The position numbers and the translations under genes are program-made. A DNA stretch of 64,000 nucleotides from contig CANGIF010000010.1 of the NCBI GenBank assembly GCA_947453885.1, forward strand, positions 1 to 64,000. Direction: 5' to 3'. Below the pieces are notes generated by a model. That model saw only the letters and a program-made list of their open reading frames with translations, had not been told where the DNA came from and ran no database searches. Origin of the DNA: Flavobacteriaceae bacterium. Lineage in GTDB: Bacteria; Bacteroidota; Bacteroidia; Flavobacteriales; Flavobacteriaceae. Below, piece by piece: positions 54,057 through 63,546 of this stretch. How positions within the stretch are numbered: the first letter of the stretch is position 1; every line of letters begins with the position of its first letter.

Positions 54057-54430
54057 TGCTTTTAGAAGATTTTTACACCGTTCAATCTATTGAGCAAAAA
54101 GACGGTCAGAATTATGATGTTTGGATACTCGTTAACGAAAAACACGCTGTTTTTAAGGGGCATTTTCCAGGTAATCCAATTATGCCAGGCGTTTGCATGA
54201 TGCAAATTATTAAAGAAGTTACTGAGCAATTGACCAACTGTAAATTACTAATGCAGTCGGTTTCAAACGTGAAGTTTATGGCTTTAATTAACCCAGATGT
54301 AACGCCAAAATTGCGATTAGAACTCTCAATTGTACCTGCAGAAGACAACCTTATTAAAGTAAAAAACACTACTTTTTTTGACGAAACTGTTGCTTTAAAA
54401 TTAGGCAGTGTGTATCAAAAGTTAAACTAA
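54056..54430 (+). CDS. 3-hydroxyacyl-ACP dehydratase-like hotdog protein
   Basis: The 124-residue product matches FabZ-type hotdog dehydratases around GHFPGNPIMPGVCMMQ, which keeps the catalytic His. At the position where FabZ has the catalytic Glu (MPGVxxxE) this protein has Gln. The partner residue may come from elsewhere, or the protein may have reduced or altered activity. In a flexirubin/aryl-polyene pathway it would dehydrate 3-hydroxyacyl-ACP during chain extension. Starts and stops overlap both neighbours by one base. Confidence 0.85.
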   Translation: MLLEDFYTVQSIEQKDGQNYDVWILVNEKHAVFKGHFPGNPIMPGVCMMQIIKEVTEQLTNCKLLMQSVSNVKFMALINPDVTPKLRLELSIVPAEDNLIKVKNTTFFDETVALKLGSVYQKLN

Positions 54431-54915
54431 TGAAGTCCTTATTTTTGTTGTTTTTCGTATTTTTTTTTACTTCCAACACTACTTTAGTGGAAGTACGCAA
54501 ATTGTACCCAAACGCCACTAGTTCAGAAGCCAAAGCGCAGGAATTGTTTTCAAAACTTACTGCAATTACTGCCGAAAGCGACAAAACACTTGTTGCTTAT
54601 AAAGGTGCTTCCATAACTTTGATGTCGAAGTTTTGCAAAAAAATACCAGAAAAAATCAGCAAATTCAAAGAAGGAGTTAAGTGGGTAGAACAAGCAGTTA
54701 CTGCAGATCCAACCAATATTGAAATACGAATGATACGCTTAAGCATTCAGGAAAATGTTCCGGGGATTGTCAATTATAAAAAAAACAAAAAAGAAGATGC
54801 CGCCTTTATTGTAGAACATTATGGCGAACAAACTGCCAATTTAAAAGAGTATATAAAGAATTTTTGTTTACAAGCTACAACTTTTAACAACCAAGAAAAG
54901 CAAACATTTAAATAG
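54430..54915 (+). CDS. Secreted protein of unknown function in flexirubin-type operon
   Basis: The 161-residue product has a signal peptide (about 1-18), then a helical body with TPR-like composition: SSEAKAQELFSKLTAITAES, ALTSMKF-type helices, and PTNIEIRMIRLSIQENVPG. No domain could be assigned. It is located between the dehydratase and the GT2-DUF2062 gene and appears to be part of the same transcript. Confidence 0.7.
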   Translation: MKSLFLLFFVFFFTSNTTLVEVRKLYPNATSSEAKAQELFSKLTAITAESDKTLVAYKGASITLMSKFCKKIPEKISKFKEGVKWVEQAVTADPTNIEIRMIRLSIQENVPGIVNYKKNKKEDAAFIVEHYGEQTANLKEYIKNFCLQATTFNNQEKQTFK

Positions 54916-54917
54916 GT

Positions 54918-56117
54918 ATGCAACAGGTGAACAAAGCATCAAATGAAGGAATTGACGTTTCTGAAGGCTTACATTTCTGTGTAATTATTCCAACCTATAA
55001 CAACCATAAAACGTTAAAAAAAGTTGTAGATGCAGTTTTAACGTACACACAAAATGTTATAATAGTTAACGACGGATCAACCGATGGTACCGCTACAATT
55101 TTAAAACAGTTTCCTCAAATTGAACAAATTCATTTTCCAAAAAACAAAGGGAAAGGAATGGCATTGCGCGCTGGATTTGAAAAAGCAAAAGCAATGGGTT
55201 TTACTTATGCCATTACAATTGATTCAGATGGTCAACATTTTGCTGCTAATTTGCCTGATTTTTTTGCGTATTGTAACAACCACAAAAACATATTGTTAAT
55301 AGGAAGTAGAAACATGACCCAAGAAGGCGTTCCCAAAAAAAGTAGTTTTGGAAATGCCTTTTCAAATTTTTGGTTTTGGTTTGAAACAGGTATCAGGTTA
55401 CAAGACACGCAATCTGGTTACAGATTATATCCTTTAAAGCGGCTACCCACACATTTTTTTACAACTAAATTTGAATTTGAAATTGAAGTTATTGTTAGAG
55501 CAGCATGGAACGGGTGTGAGGTTCAAAATATACCGATACAAGTTTTATACGACCCAACTGAAAGAGTTTCGCACTTTCGTCCTTTTAAAGATTTTACAAG
55601 AATCAGTATTTTGAATACGGTTTTGGTCACAATAGCCTTGTTTTATATTAAGCCTAGAACGTTGTTTCGGAAAATTAAAGAGAAAGGATTGGTTACTTTT
55701 TTTTTAAAAGACGTTCTAAAAAGCGACGATTCTAATAGTAAAAAAGCCATTTCAATTGCATTGGGCGTTTTTATTGGCATTGCGCCACTTTGGGGATTTC
55801 AAACAGTGCTTGTTTTCGGTTTAGCGGCATTATTTAAATTAAATAAAGCAATTTCCTTTGCTTTTACCAACATTAGTTTTCCACCTTTTATTCCATTCAT
55901 TATTTTTTTGTCACTTAAAGTTGGCGGTTTATTAGTTCCGTTACAAACGGAGCTGGAATTCAAGTCTTCATTAACTTTTAAAGAAATAGGCAATCATTTT
56001 ACGCAATATTTAGTAGGAAGTGTTATTTTAGCAACGCTATTAGCAGTTTTGTTTGGAGCTGTAAGTTATTTTTTACTCAGCATTTTCAATAAAACGAGCA
56101 CTAAATTTACAAAATGA
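54918..56117 (+). CDS. GT2 glycosyltransferase fused to DUF2062
   Basis: The 399-residue product has an N-terminal GT2 domain (IIPTYNNHKTLKKVVDAVL, IVNDGSTDGT, TIDSDGQHF) and, after about residue 270, a DUF2062 membrane module (ISIALGVFIGIAPLWGFQT, then helices to the end). This fusion is a typical member of aryl-polyene and flexirubin clusters. It may glycosylate a lipid head group or related acceptor; the role has not been settled. Its stop overlaps the MMPL start by 4 bases. Confidence 0.88.
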   Translation: MQQVNKASNEGIDVSEGLHFCVIIPTYNNHKTLKKVVDAVLTYTQNVIIVNDGSTDGTATILKQFPQIEQIHFPKNKGKGMALRAGFEKAKAMGFTYAITIDSDGQHFAANLPDFFAYCNNHKNILLIGSRNMTQEGVPKKSSFGNAFSNFWFWFETGIRLQDTQSGYRLYPLKRLPTHFFTTKFEFEIEVIVRAAWNGCEVQNIPIQVLYDPTERVSHFRPFKDFTRISILNTVLVTIALFYIKPRTLFRKIKEKGLVTFFLKDVLKSDDSNSKKAISIALGVFIGIAPLWGFQTVLVFGLAALFKLNKAISFAFTNISFPPFIPFIIFLSLKVGGLLVPLQTELEFKSSLTFKEIGNHFTQYLVGSVILATLLAVLFGAVSYFLLSIFNKTSTKFTK

Positions 56118-59100
56118 GTCATTTTTTTTTCGCATTATATTCCTTAATGAACAAAAAGAAACCGTTAGCAATTGTGCTTATGGCTTTACTTTTTGTTTGG
56201 TTTGGCTACTATGCGTCTCAACTAAAATTCAATGAAGACATTACCCGATTAATACCATCTAACGATAAAACCAATATTACTTCAAAAGTAATCAATCAAC
56301 TAAATTTTGCGGATAAAATTACATTAATAATTGCTAATAAAAATCAGGCTAGTCCAGACGAATTAACCGATTGTGCAAATGAATTGGTGACACGTCTTCA
56401 AACGAACTGCAACCAGTATATTGGAAAAATTCAAGGTAAAATCGACGAAACCAATTTGCAAGAAACATTCGATTTTGTATATCAAAACGCACCCCTTTTT
56501 TTAGACCAAAAAGATTATGCATTCCTTAAATCCAAAATCCAAAAGGACAGCATTGCCAACATAATTGCTGCAGATTACAAATCGTTACTATCGCCTTCTG
56601 GCATGATTACCAAAGATTTTATTCTTAAAGATCCACTTGGAATAACTTTTTTGGGTTTGAAAAAACTGCAACAACTAAGTGTTGGAACTGATTTTGAATT
56701 ACACAACGGTTTTTTAATTTCTAAAGACCACAAAAGAGTGTTACTTTTTCTAACACCAAAACTAGCTGCAAATGAAACTGATAAAAACAGTATTTTCATT
56801 TCAAAACTCTATCAAATTCAATCAAGTATAAATGCTAAGTACAAAGCAAAAATCCACCTTTCGTTTTTTGGGGCTACACCAGTTGCAGTTGCCAATGCCA
56901 CACAAATAAAAGCCGACGTACAAACAACAAGTATTTTTGCTAGTATTTCTTTAATTTTTATACTCTTATTTTTTTACAGAAATATAGCAACCCCTCTTTT
57001 GATTTTTGTACCTTCACTATTGGGAGCTACTTTTTCTTTAGCCATTTTGTTCTATGTAAAAGGTAGTGTTTCGGCAATTTCATTAGGAATAAGCTCTATA
57101 CTTTTGGGGGAAACCACGGATTATTCAATTTATGTTTTAACTCATTTAAGAAACAACAAAAACGTAAAATTAGCATACAAAGATCTAACAAAACCTTTAT
57201 TAATGTGTGGTGTAACAACGGCCATTACTTTTTTGTGTTTGTATTTTGTAAAATCAGAAGCATTAAAAGATTTGGGGCTTTTTGCTGCTCTAAGCGTAAC
57301 GTCCACATCCGTATTTTCATTGCTTATAATTCCTTTCTTATATCAAACGGAAAGACAATTAAAACCATCAAAAAACAATTTTTTAGACCGCATTGCAACG
57401 TATGAATACCACAAAAATAAAGTTTTAGTCGTTTTAGTCCTACTTCTGCTGATAACTTGTTTTTTTACCTATTCAAAAGTTGGATTTAACAATGATTTAG
57501 CGGCATTAAACTTTGTCCCGTCAGATATTAAACAAGCAGAAAAAGATTTAGAACATACAACCAATGGTGATTTAAAAACATTAATTTTAGCCACCTATGG
57601 CACAAACTATGAAAAAGTAATAGCGCAAAACAATTGTTTGTTTGAAACTTTAAAGAATGATGAAGTTCACCAAAGAATTACTGCCTTTAGTTCAATAGGA
57701 GGAATTGTTTTAGATCAAAAAAGCCAACTTAAAAAAATAAATGATTGGAACAATTTTTGGAATTCTAAGCAAAAAGCAACTTTAGAAAATTATTTACAAT
57801 CAGCAGGCAAAAAATACGGGTTTAAAGAAACTGCTTTCGACCCCTTTTATACTACTTTAGATGCAAAGTTCAAGTTAGTTTCACAATCTGATTATGCTAA
57901 AGTTAAGGCGCTGTTTTTAGAAGAATTTTGTGCACAAAAAAATGGTTTTTATACCATTTCAACTTTAGTTAAAGTCACTGAAAACAAAAGAAACGCATTT
58001 GTAAAACAAATTATCAAAACGCCAAACGTTGTAATTGTTGACAGAAAGCAAACCAACGAAACCTTTTTGGGTGGGTTAAAAGCAAGTTTCGAAACTTTAG
58101 TTTCTTATTCGTTTATAGCCATTTCTCTAATTTTACTACTTGCTTTTCGTCGCATAGAACTGGTAATTGTGAGTAGTATACCTATAGGGGTTAGCTGGAT
58201 ACTAACAACTGGAATTATGGGAATTTTCGGAATTCAATTTAACATTATAAATATCATAGTTTGTACTTTAATTTTTGGGATAGGTGTTGATTATAGTATT
58301 TTTATGACCACTGCTTTACAAAAAGAATTTACGTATGGAAAAAAAGAATTGCCAACCTACCGTACTTCAATTCTTTTGTCGGTTGCCACAACTCTTTTGG
58401 GAATAGGTGTTTTAGTTTTTGCCAAGCACCCTGCTTTATATTCCATATCAATTATTGCAATAATTGGTATTTTTTCAACTTTGGTAATCACTTTTGTTTT
58501 TCAACCTTTGGTATTTAATTTTATTATAACCAACCGAACCCAAAAAGGAAAAGCACCCTTTCGATGGCGAAGTTTTCTTCACGGAATATTGTCTTTTTGC
58601 TATTACGGCTTTGGCGGTTTTTTAATGTCTGTTTTTAGTGTTACCTTATTAAAGATACTTCCTTTAACTACTAAAATTAAAATGCAAGGGTTTCGATATG
58701 TAATTTCAAAATTCATGAAATCTGTTTTGTATACTAACGGATTTGTGACTAAAACAATTTTAAATCCAAATAAAGAACAATTTCATAAACCTGCCGTAAT
58801 AATAGCTAATCACACTTCTTTTTTAGACATACTTGCCGTTGGCATGCTCAATCCCAAAATTATTTTTTTAGTAAGTGACTGGGTTTACAATTCACCTGTT
58901 TTTGGTGGTGCAGTTAAAGCAGCTGGATTTTATCCAATTTCTGCTGGTTTAGAAGGTGGATTAGAACATTTGCGACCGAAAATTGCAACTGGATTTTCAA
59001 TAATTATTTTTCCAGAAGGAACACGTTCAAAAAACAATCAAATGAACCGTTTTCACAAAGGGGCATTTTATCTTGCTGAACATTTTAATTTAGACATTCT

Positions 59101-59800
59101 TCCAGTGCTTGTTCATGGTAATTCGGAAGTACTTCCGAAAGGAGATTTCATTATTTACGACGGTTCTATTACAGTTAAAATATTGGACAGAATAACTCCT
59201 GATGATAAGTCTTTTGGAGTTGATTATACAGAAAGAACCAAAAAAATAAGTGCCTTTTTCAAAGCCGCATTTAACAGCTTGAGAAAAGAAATTGAAATTG
59301 AAACCTATTTCAAAAAAATGATTTTAAACAGTTATTTTTATATGGAATTAAAAGTTTTTAATGCAGTAAAAAAAGATGTACAAGCCAATCTTTCAAAATA
59401 CGATTCGCTTAATGTTCTTTTTTCACAAAATGCCTCTATATTGCATATTGGAAATGATTTTGGTCAGCTCAATATTTTACTGTATTTACAAGAGCCTAAA
59501 AGAAAAATAAGTGGATTTTATCAAGATGAAGTTAAATTTACAGTTGCCAAAGGCAATTATTTATCCAAAAAAGGAGCGCTTCAATCGTATTCAACTTTAG
59601 ACAAAGTTTTAACTTGGAAAGGAGATTTTCTTTTGGTTACCAACAAATCTGTTGATATGCAAAAATTATCGCCCTTTTTGAAAACCTCAACTGCGCAAAT
59701 TATTACAACAAAAGAAGTATATCAAGAACTATTTTATAATGATTTTACTTATGAAAGCGGCAATCAAAATTGGTTAATTTTAAAGAACAGAACAACATGA
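56114..59800 (+). CDS. MMPL transporter - acyltransferase - methyltransferase-like fusion
   Basis: The 1228-residue product has three parts. Residues ~1-830 form an MMPL/RND exporter with two repeats of six helices and large periplasmic loops. Residues ~880-1080 form a PlsC-type acyltransferase with NHTSFLD (HX4D, near 899) and FPEGTRS (near 966). The last ~150 residues resemble a class I methyltransferase, but motif I reads ILHIGNDFGQL (near 1108) and lacks the usual acidic-Gly-x-Gly, so SAM binding is doubtful. Trifunctional proteins of this order occur in flexirubin loci, and likely export and attach the polyene lipid. Confidence 0.88.
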   Translation: MSHFFFALYSLMNKKKPLAIVLMALLFVWFGYYASQLKFNEDITRLIPSNDKTNITSKVINQLNFADKITLIIANKNQASPDELTDCANELVTRLQTNCNQYIGKIQGKIDETNLQETFDFVYQNAPLFLDQKDYAFLKSKIQKDSIANIIAADYKSLLSPSGMITKDFILKDPLGITFLGLKKLQQLSVGTDFELHNGFLISKDHKRVLLFLTPKLAANETDKNSIFISKLYQIQSSINAKYKAKIHLSFFGATPVAVANATQIKADVQTTSIFASISLIFILLFFYRNIATPLLIFVPSLLGATFSLAILFYVKGSVSAISLGISSILLGETTDYSIYVLTHLRNNKNVKLAYKDLTKPLLMCGVTTAITFLCLYFVKSEALKDLGLFAALSVTSTSVFSLLIIPFLYQTERQLKPSKNNFLDRIATYEYHKNKVLVVLVLLLLITCFFTYSKVGFNNDLAALNFVPSDIKQAEKDLEHTTNGDLKTLILATYGTNYEKVIAQNNCLFETLKNDEVHQRITAFSSIGGIVLDQKSQLKKINDWNNFWNSKQKATLENYLQSAGKKYGFKETAFDPFYTTLDAKFKLVSQSDYAKVKALFLEEFCAQKNGFYTISTLVKVTENKRNAFVKQIIKTPNVVIVDRKQTNETFLGGLKASFETLVSYSFIAISLILLLAFRRIELVIVSSIPIGVSWILTTGIMGIFGIQFNIINIIVCTLIFGIGVDYSIFMTTALQKEFTYGKKELPTYRTSILLSVATTLLGIGVLVFAKHPALYSISIIAIIGIFSTLVITFVFQPLVFNFIITNRTQKGKAPFRWRSFLHGILSFCYYGFGGFLMSVFSVTLLKILPLTTKIKMQGFRYVISKFMKSVLYTNGFVTKTILNPNKEQFHKPAVIIANHTSFLDILAVGMLNPKIIFLVSDWVYNSPVFGGAVKAAGFYPISAGLEGGLEHLRPKIATGFSIIIFPEGTRSKNNQMNRFHKGAFYLAEHFNLDILPVLVHGNSEVLPKGDFIIYDGSITVKILDRITPDDKSFGVDYTERTKKISAFFKAAFNSLRKEIEIETYFKKMILNSYFYMELKVFNAVKKDVQANLSKYDSLNVLFSQNASILHIGNDFGQLNILLYLQEPKRKISGFYQDEVKFTVAKGNYLSKKGALQSYSTLDKVLTWKGDFLLVTNKSVDMQKLSPFLKTSTAQIITTKEVYQELFYNDFTYESGNQNWLILKNRTT

Positions 59801-61314
59801 AAACACATTATGATGTAGTAGTAATAGGCAGTGGACTCGGGGGGTTAGTATCGGCAATTATTATGGCAAAGGAAGGCTTCAGTGTTTGTGTGCTTGAAAA
59901 AAACAACCAGTTTGGAGGTAATCTTCAAACGTTTGTTAGAGACAAAACTATTTTCGATACCGGGATTCATTACATAGGTGGATTATCCGAAGGTCAAAAT
60001 TTGTACAAATATTTCAAGTATATTGGAATAATGGACGAATTAAAACTAAAACAATTAGACGTAGATGGTTTTGACATAATTTCCTTCGAGGACCACCCAA
60101 CAGAATACCCACATGCTCAAGGGTATGAAAATTTCGTTGAAAAATTAACCAATTTTTTCCCAGAAGAAAAACAGAACATACAAAACTATTGTCAAAAAGT
60201 AATTGAAACTTGCAATTCTTTCCCGCTCTATAATTTGGAACACGAAGGTTCATATAACAGCGATATACTTTCAGTTAATGCAAAACAATTTATTGATGAA
60301 GTAACCAATAACGAAAAATTACGTGCGGTACTAGCGGGAACCAATTTTTTATATGCAGGAATTGAAGAAAAATCACCTTTTTATGTGCATGCACTTTCTG
60401 TAAATTCCTATATACAAAGTTCTTATAGGTGTATTAATGGAGGTAGTCAAATCACGAAACAACTCATCAAACAATTAAAAAAATTTGGTGGTGAAATTTA
60501 TAAATACAAAGAAGTAATTAAGTTTGAAAGTATAGAAAACGATGTAACTATTGCACAAATGAAAGACGGAAGTTCAGTTGAAGCCACCCATTTCATTTCA
60601 AATATTGAACCCAAAACCACCTTAAAAATGGTTGGAGAAGACAAGTTTAGAAAGTCTTATTTCAGTCGAATTCAAAGTCTAGAGTCTGTTTTCTCAGCCT
60701 TTAGTCTTTATATTGTTTTCAAACCCGAAAGCTTCGAATACTTAAACCACAACATTTACCATTTTAAAAACAGTAATGAAGTTTGGAAAGCGCATCAATA
60801 TACTGAAGATAATTGGCCAAAAGCTTATATGGCCTCTATGAATGCCTCAAACAAGTCAGATAAATGGGCAGATGGCATGACCTTTTTAACTTACATGAAG
60901 TTCGATGAATTACAAATCTGGGAACACACACACAATACCACTGCGGAAAAAAATTTTAGAGGAGAAAATTATGAAGAATTTAAAGCTAGAAAAGCTGAAA
61001 AATTCCTTCAAGAAATTGAGATTAAATTTCCAAACATTCGAAGTTGTATTCAATCCATTCACACCTCAACACCACTTTCCTATCGCGATTATATTGGTGG
61101 ACATAGAGGAAATATGTACGGTTACGAAAAAGACTGTAACAATCCAATGAAAACATTTATTGCCCCCAAAACCAAACTGAATAACTTGTATCTAACTGGA
61201 CAAAGCATAAACATGCATGGAGTTCTTGGAGTAACAATTGGAGCTGTAGTTACTTGTTCGGAAATTATTGGAAAAGAATATTTAGTCAATAAAATTAATG
61301 CAGAAACAAAATAA
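59797..61314 (+). CDS. NAD(P)/FAD-dependent oxidoreductase (CrtI/phytoene-desaturase-like)
   Basis: The start at 59797 overlaps the MMPL stop in an ATGA junction. The 505-residue product has the FAD-binding GSGLGGLVSAII with the ELEKN-type acidic end of strand two (VLEKNNQFGGNLQTF), and the C-terminal LYLTGQSINMHGVLGVTIGA. It belongs to the CrtI/CrtISO-like amine-oxidase superfamily. In aryl-polyene loci these are thought to act on the polyene chain or its head. Last gene of the operon. Confidence 0.87.
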   Translation: MKTHYDVVVIGSGLGGLVSAIIMAKEGFSVCVLEKNNQFGGNLQTFVRDKTIFDTGIHYIGGLSEGQNLYKYFKYIGIMDELKLKQLDVDGFDIISFEDHPTEYPHAQGYENFVEKLTNFFPEEKQNIQNYCQKVIETCNSFPLYNLEHEGSYNSDILSVNAKQFIDEVTNNEKLRAVLAGTNFLYAGIEEKSPFYVHALSVNSYIQSSYRCINGGSQITKQLIKQLKKFGGEIYKYKEVIKFESIENDVTIAQMKDGSSVEATHFISNIEPKTTLKMVGEDKFRKSYFSRIQSLESVFSAFSLYIVFKPESFEYLNHNIYHFKNSNEVWKAHQYTEDNWPKAYMASMNASNKSDKWADGMTFLTYMKFDELQIWEHTHNTTAEKNFRGENYEEFKARKAEKFLQEIEIKFPNIRSCIQSIHTSTPLSYRDYIGGHRGNMYGYEKDCNNPMKTFIAPKTKLNNLYLTGQSINMHGVLGVTIGAVVTCSEIIGKEYLVNKINAETK

Positions 61315-61633
61315 AATTGAGCAAAATTATTGAAACAAGCAGTTGGTTTTAGGTTGAATCAGAGTAACTCAACTTACCAAAAATGACAGAAGTAACTTTT
61401 AAAAATTATTTTTTGCTTAAGAAGAAGTTGTTATGCTTCGATTTGAATTGCTTTTAGAAGCACTCAAAAAGTTGAATAGCTGTAAAAATTAATTCAAATG
61501 TAGTCTAAACACTTTTTTTTCATTAAATAACTTTAGTCAATCTGTGATTTGTATTGAGGTTACAAAAAAGCAAATGTGATTTAAATCTAAAACACCTAAA
61601 ATCAAATCAAAAACAAAAAACCCAAATCTTTTG
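61315..61633. other. Intergenic stretch after the flexirubin-type operon
   Basis: About 320 bases with no credible ORF, clear terminator or RNA gene. It is AT-rich and includes the promoter of the phosphatase gene at its right end. A remnant of deleted operon genes cannot be excluded, but no coding fragment is recognised. Confidence 0.4.
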
Positions 61634-61641
61634 TATATTTG
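61634..61641 (+). promoter_or_regulatory. -7 promoter box for phosphatase gene (TATATTTG)
   Basis: An exact TAnnTTTG match 18 bases before the TTG start at 61660. The combination of box and start is consistent with a short leader. Confidence 0.5.
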
Positions 61642-61659
61642 CCAAAAAAGTAGCGTAAA

Positions 61660-62427
61660 TTGAATAGAACACTTGTAATAGGCGACATACACGGCGGAAT
61701 GCGTGCTCTTGAGCAAATTTTAGTAAGAGCTAACGTTACTCTAAATGATCATTTAATATTTCTTGGAGATTATGTAGACGGATGGAGCCAATCACCAGAA
61801 GTTATAGATACGTTAATTCATTTAGGAAAAAGTCAAAAATGCACCTTTATTAGAGGTAATCACGATCAGCTTTTTCTCGATTGGTTGTCAAATAAACATA
61901 AAGATTTCAATCAAGAAATATGGTTCCAACATGGAGGAAAAGCAACTGTATTAGCTTATAAGGACATAGACGAAATTACAAAAAAAGCTCACATAAAGTT
62001 TTTAAAATCATTACAAAACTATTACCTCGATTCTCAAAACAGACTTTTCATTCATGCTGGTTTTACAAATGTCAACGGTGTTGAATACGAATACTTTCCA
62101 AAACTTTTTTATTGGGATCGAACGCTATGGGAAACAGCATTAGCTTTAGACACGCATATAGAACACGATGATTTTACGTATCCCAATAGATTAAAAATTT
62201 ACAAAGAAATTTATATTGGACATACCCCAGTAACAAAAATAGGTGTCACCACACCTTTACAAAAAGCCTGTGTTTGGAACATTGACACCGGTGCAGCATT
62301 TAAAGGTCCTTTAACAATATTAGATGTGGACACAAAAGAATTTTGGCAAAGCGATCCGTTACCAATGTTATATGTATCAGAATTAGGTAGAAATGAAGCA
62401 GTAATAAAAAATGTAGCATCAATTTAA
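61660..62427 (+). CDS. Calcineurin-like serine/threonine phosphatase (TTG start)
   Basis: The 255-residue product begins directly at NRTLVIGDIHGG, so the TTG at 61660 is the only sensible start. Metal-ligand motifs are GDIHG, GDYVDG and RGNHDQ, with H in FIHAG and GHTP. This is the PPP/ApaH-like phosphoprotein phosphatase core. It may dephosphorylate proteins or dinucleoside polyphosphates. It is cytoplasmic and starts a short unit with the next genes. Confidence 0.9.
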   Translation: MNRTLVIGDIHGGMRALEQILVRANVTLNDHLIFLGDYVDGWSQSPEVIDTLIHLGKSQKCTFIRGNHDQLFLDWLSNKHKDFNQEIWFQHGGKATVLAYKDIDEITKKAHIKFLKSLQNYYLDSQNRLFIHAGFTNVNGVEYEYFPKLFYWDRTLWETALALDTHIEHDDFTYPNRLKIYKEIYIGHTPVTKIGVTTPLQKACVWNIDTGAAFKGPLTILDVDTKEFWQSDPLPMLYVSELGRNEAVIKNVASI

Positions 62428-62438
62428 AATAAACAATT

Positions 62439-62933
62439 ATGAAAAGTGTAAGTGTTGGCGTATTCTTTTTATTGACAAGTATTTTATTCGGACAAACTTT
62501 TAAAGGGAAAAACGACCTTAAATTTGGAGTTGGCTATACCGTTCAAAAAGGAGGAAGTGGCATACAGGCAGCAACTGATTTTGGAATCGGTGAAAACATG
62601 TCGTATGGTTTTACAAGTACCTACCTTTTAACAGCAACGAATGAATGGGATAACCAAGCTAAATTCCTTGATCGATTTGATTTAAAAGCACGATTTAATG
62701 CGAACATAGGTAACGTATTTGGAATTGATAAAAACATCGATATTTATCCTGGATTAAATTTAGGATTACGAAATTTTGGCGGACATATCGGTGTTCGTTA
62801 TTTTTTTACAAATGGGTTTGGACTTTATTCCGAAACATCAGTTCCCTTTGCTAGATACAAAACGACTTTAGAAGGCTATGATTATTTAAACAATCAAGTT
62901 GTTTTTACAATTGGAGCCTGTTTTAACTTATAA
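62439..62933 (+). CDS. Small secreted beta-barrel-like protein
   Basis: The 164-residue product has a signal peptide (ends LFGQT) and alternating strands (LKFGVGYTVQKGG, GVRYFFTNGFGLYSE, FTIGACFNL) that resemble a small outer-membrane barrel. No family is assigned with confidence. It follows the phosphatase gene by 11 bases and precedes the PhnA-like gene by 10. Confidence 0.7.
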   Translation: MKSVSVGVFFLLTSILFGQTFKGKNDLKFGVGYTVQKGGSGIQAATDFGIGENMSYGFTSTYLLTATNEWDNQAKFLDRFDLKARFNANIGNVFGIDKNIDIYPGLNLGLRNFGGHIGVRYFFTNGFGLYSETSVPFARYKTTLEGYDYLNNQVVFTIGACFNL

Positions 62934-62943
62934 AAAAATAAAC

Positions 62944-63528
62944 ATGAGTGTTATAGAAAAAAAATTAAAAGACAGAAGTGGTTCAAAATGTGAGTTGTGT
63001 GGCAACGAACATGATTTAGGTGTATACAACTTGCCTCCAAATGTCTTAGATACATTGGAATCAAGTATTTTAACTTGTAAAACGTGTAGCAATCAAATTG
63101 AAAATCCAGAAACTACAGAAGCCAATCACTGGAGATGCCTTAGTGAAAGTATGTGGAACGAAAATCTTCCTGTACAAATTGTAGCTTGGCGAATGTTAAC
63201 ACGATTACGAGCAGAAGGTTGGCCACAAGACTTACTCGATATGTTGTATTTAGATGAAGAAGCACTTGAATGGGCAGCAGCAACAGGTGAGGGAGATGAT
63301 GATGAAGGAAAGATCATTCACAAAGACAGTAACGGAAATGTTTTAAAAGATGGAGATTCGGTAGTTTTAATTAAAGATTTAGATGTAAAAGGAGCGAGTT
63401 TCACAGCAAAAAGAGGTGCTGCTGTTCATAACATTAAATTAGTTTGGGACAATGCGCAACAAATAGAAGGTCGTGTAGAAAACCAACATATAGTAATTTT
63501 AACACAGTACGTTAAAAAAACAAAATAA
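62944..63528 (+). CDS. PhnA-domain zinc-ribbon protein
   Basis: The start at 62944 (MSVIEKKL) is preferred over an upstream in-frame start inside the previous gene. The 194-residue product has an N-terminal zinc ribbon (SKCELCGNEHDL and LTCKTCSNQI), a helical middle with EGWPQDLLDML, and the C-terminal PhnA SH3-like domain (DSNGNVLKDGDSVVLIKDLDVKG). Despite the name there is no proven role in phosphonate use for this family. Function unknown. Confidence 0.88.
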   Translation: MSVIEKKLKDRSGSKCELCGNEHDLGVYNLPPNVLDTLESSILTCKTCSNQIENPETTEANHWRCLSESMWNENLPVQIVAWRMLTRLRAEGWPQDLLDMLYLDEEALEWAAATGEGDDDEGKIIHKDSNGNVLKDGDSVVLIKDLDVKGASFTAKRGAAVHNIKLVWDNAQQIEGRVENQHIVILTQYVKKTK

Positions 63529-63546
63529 ACCAAGAATGATTATTAG

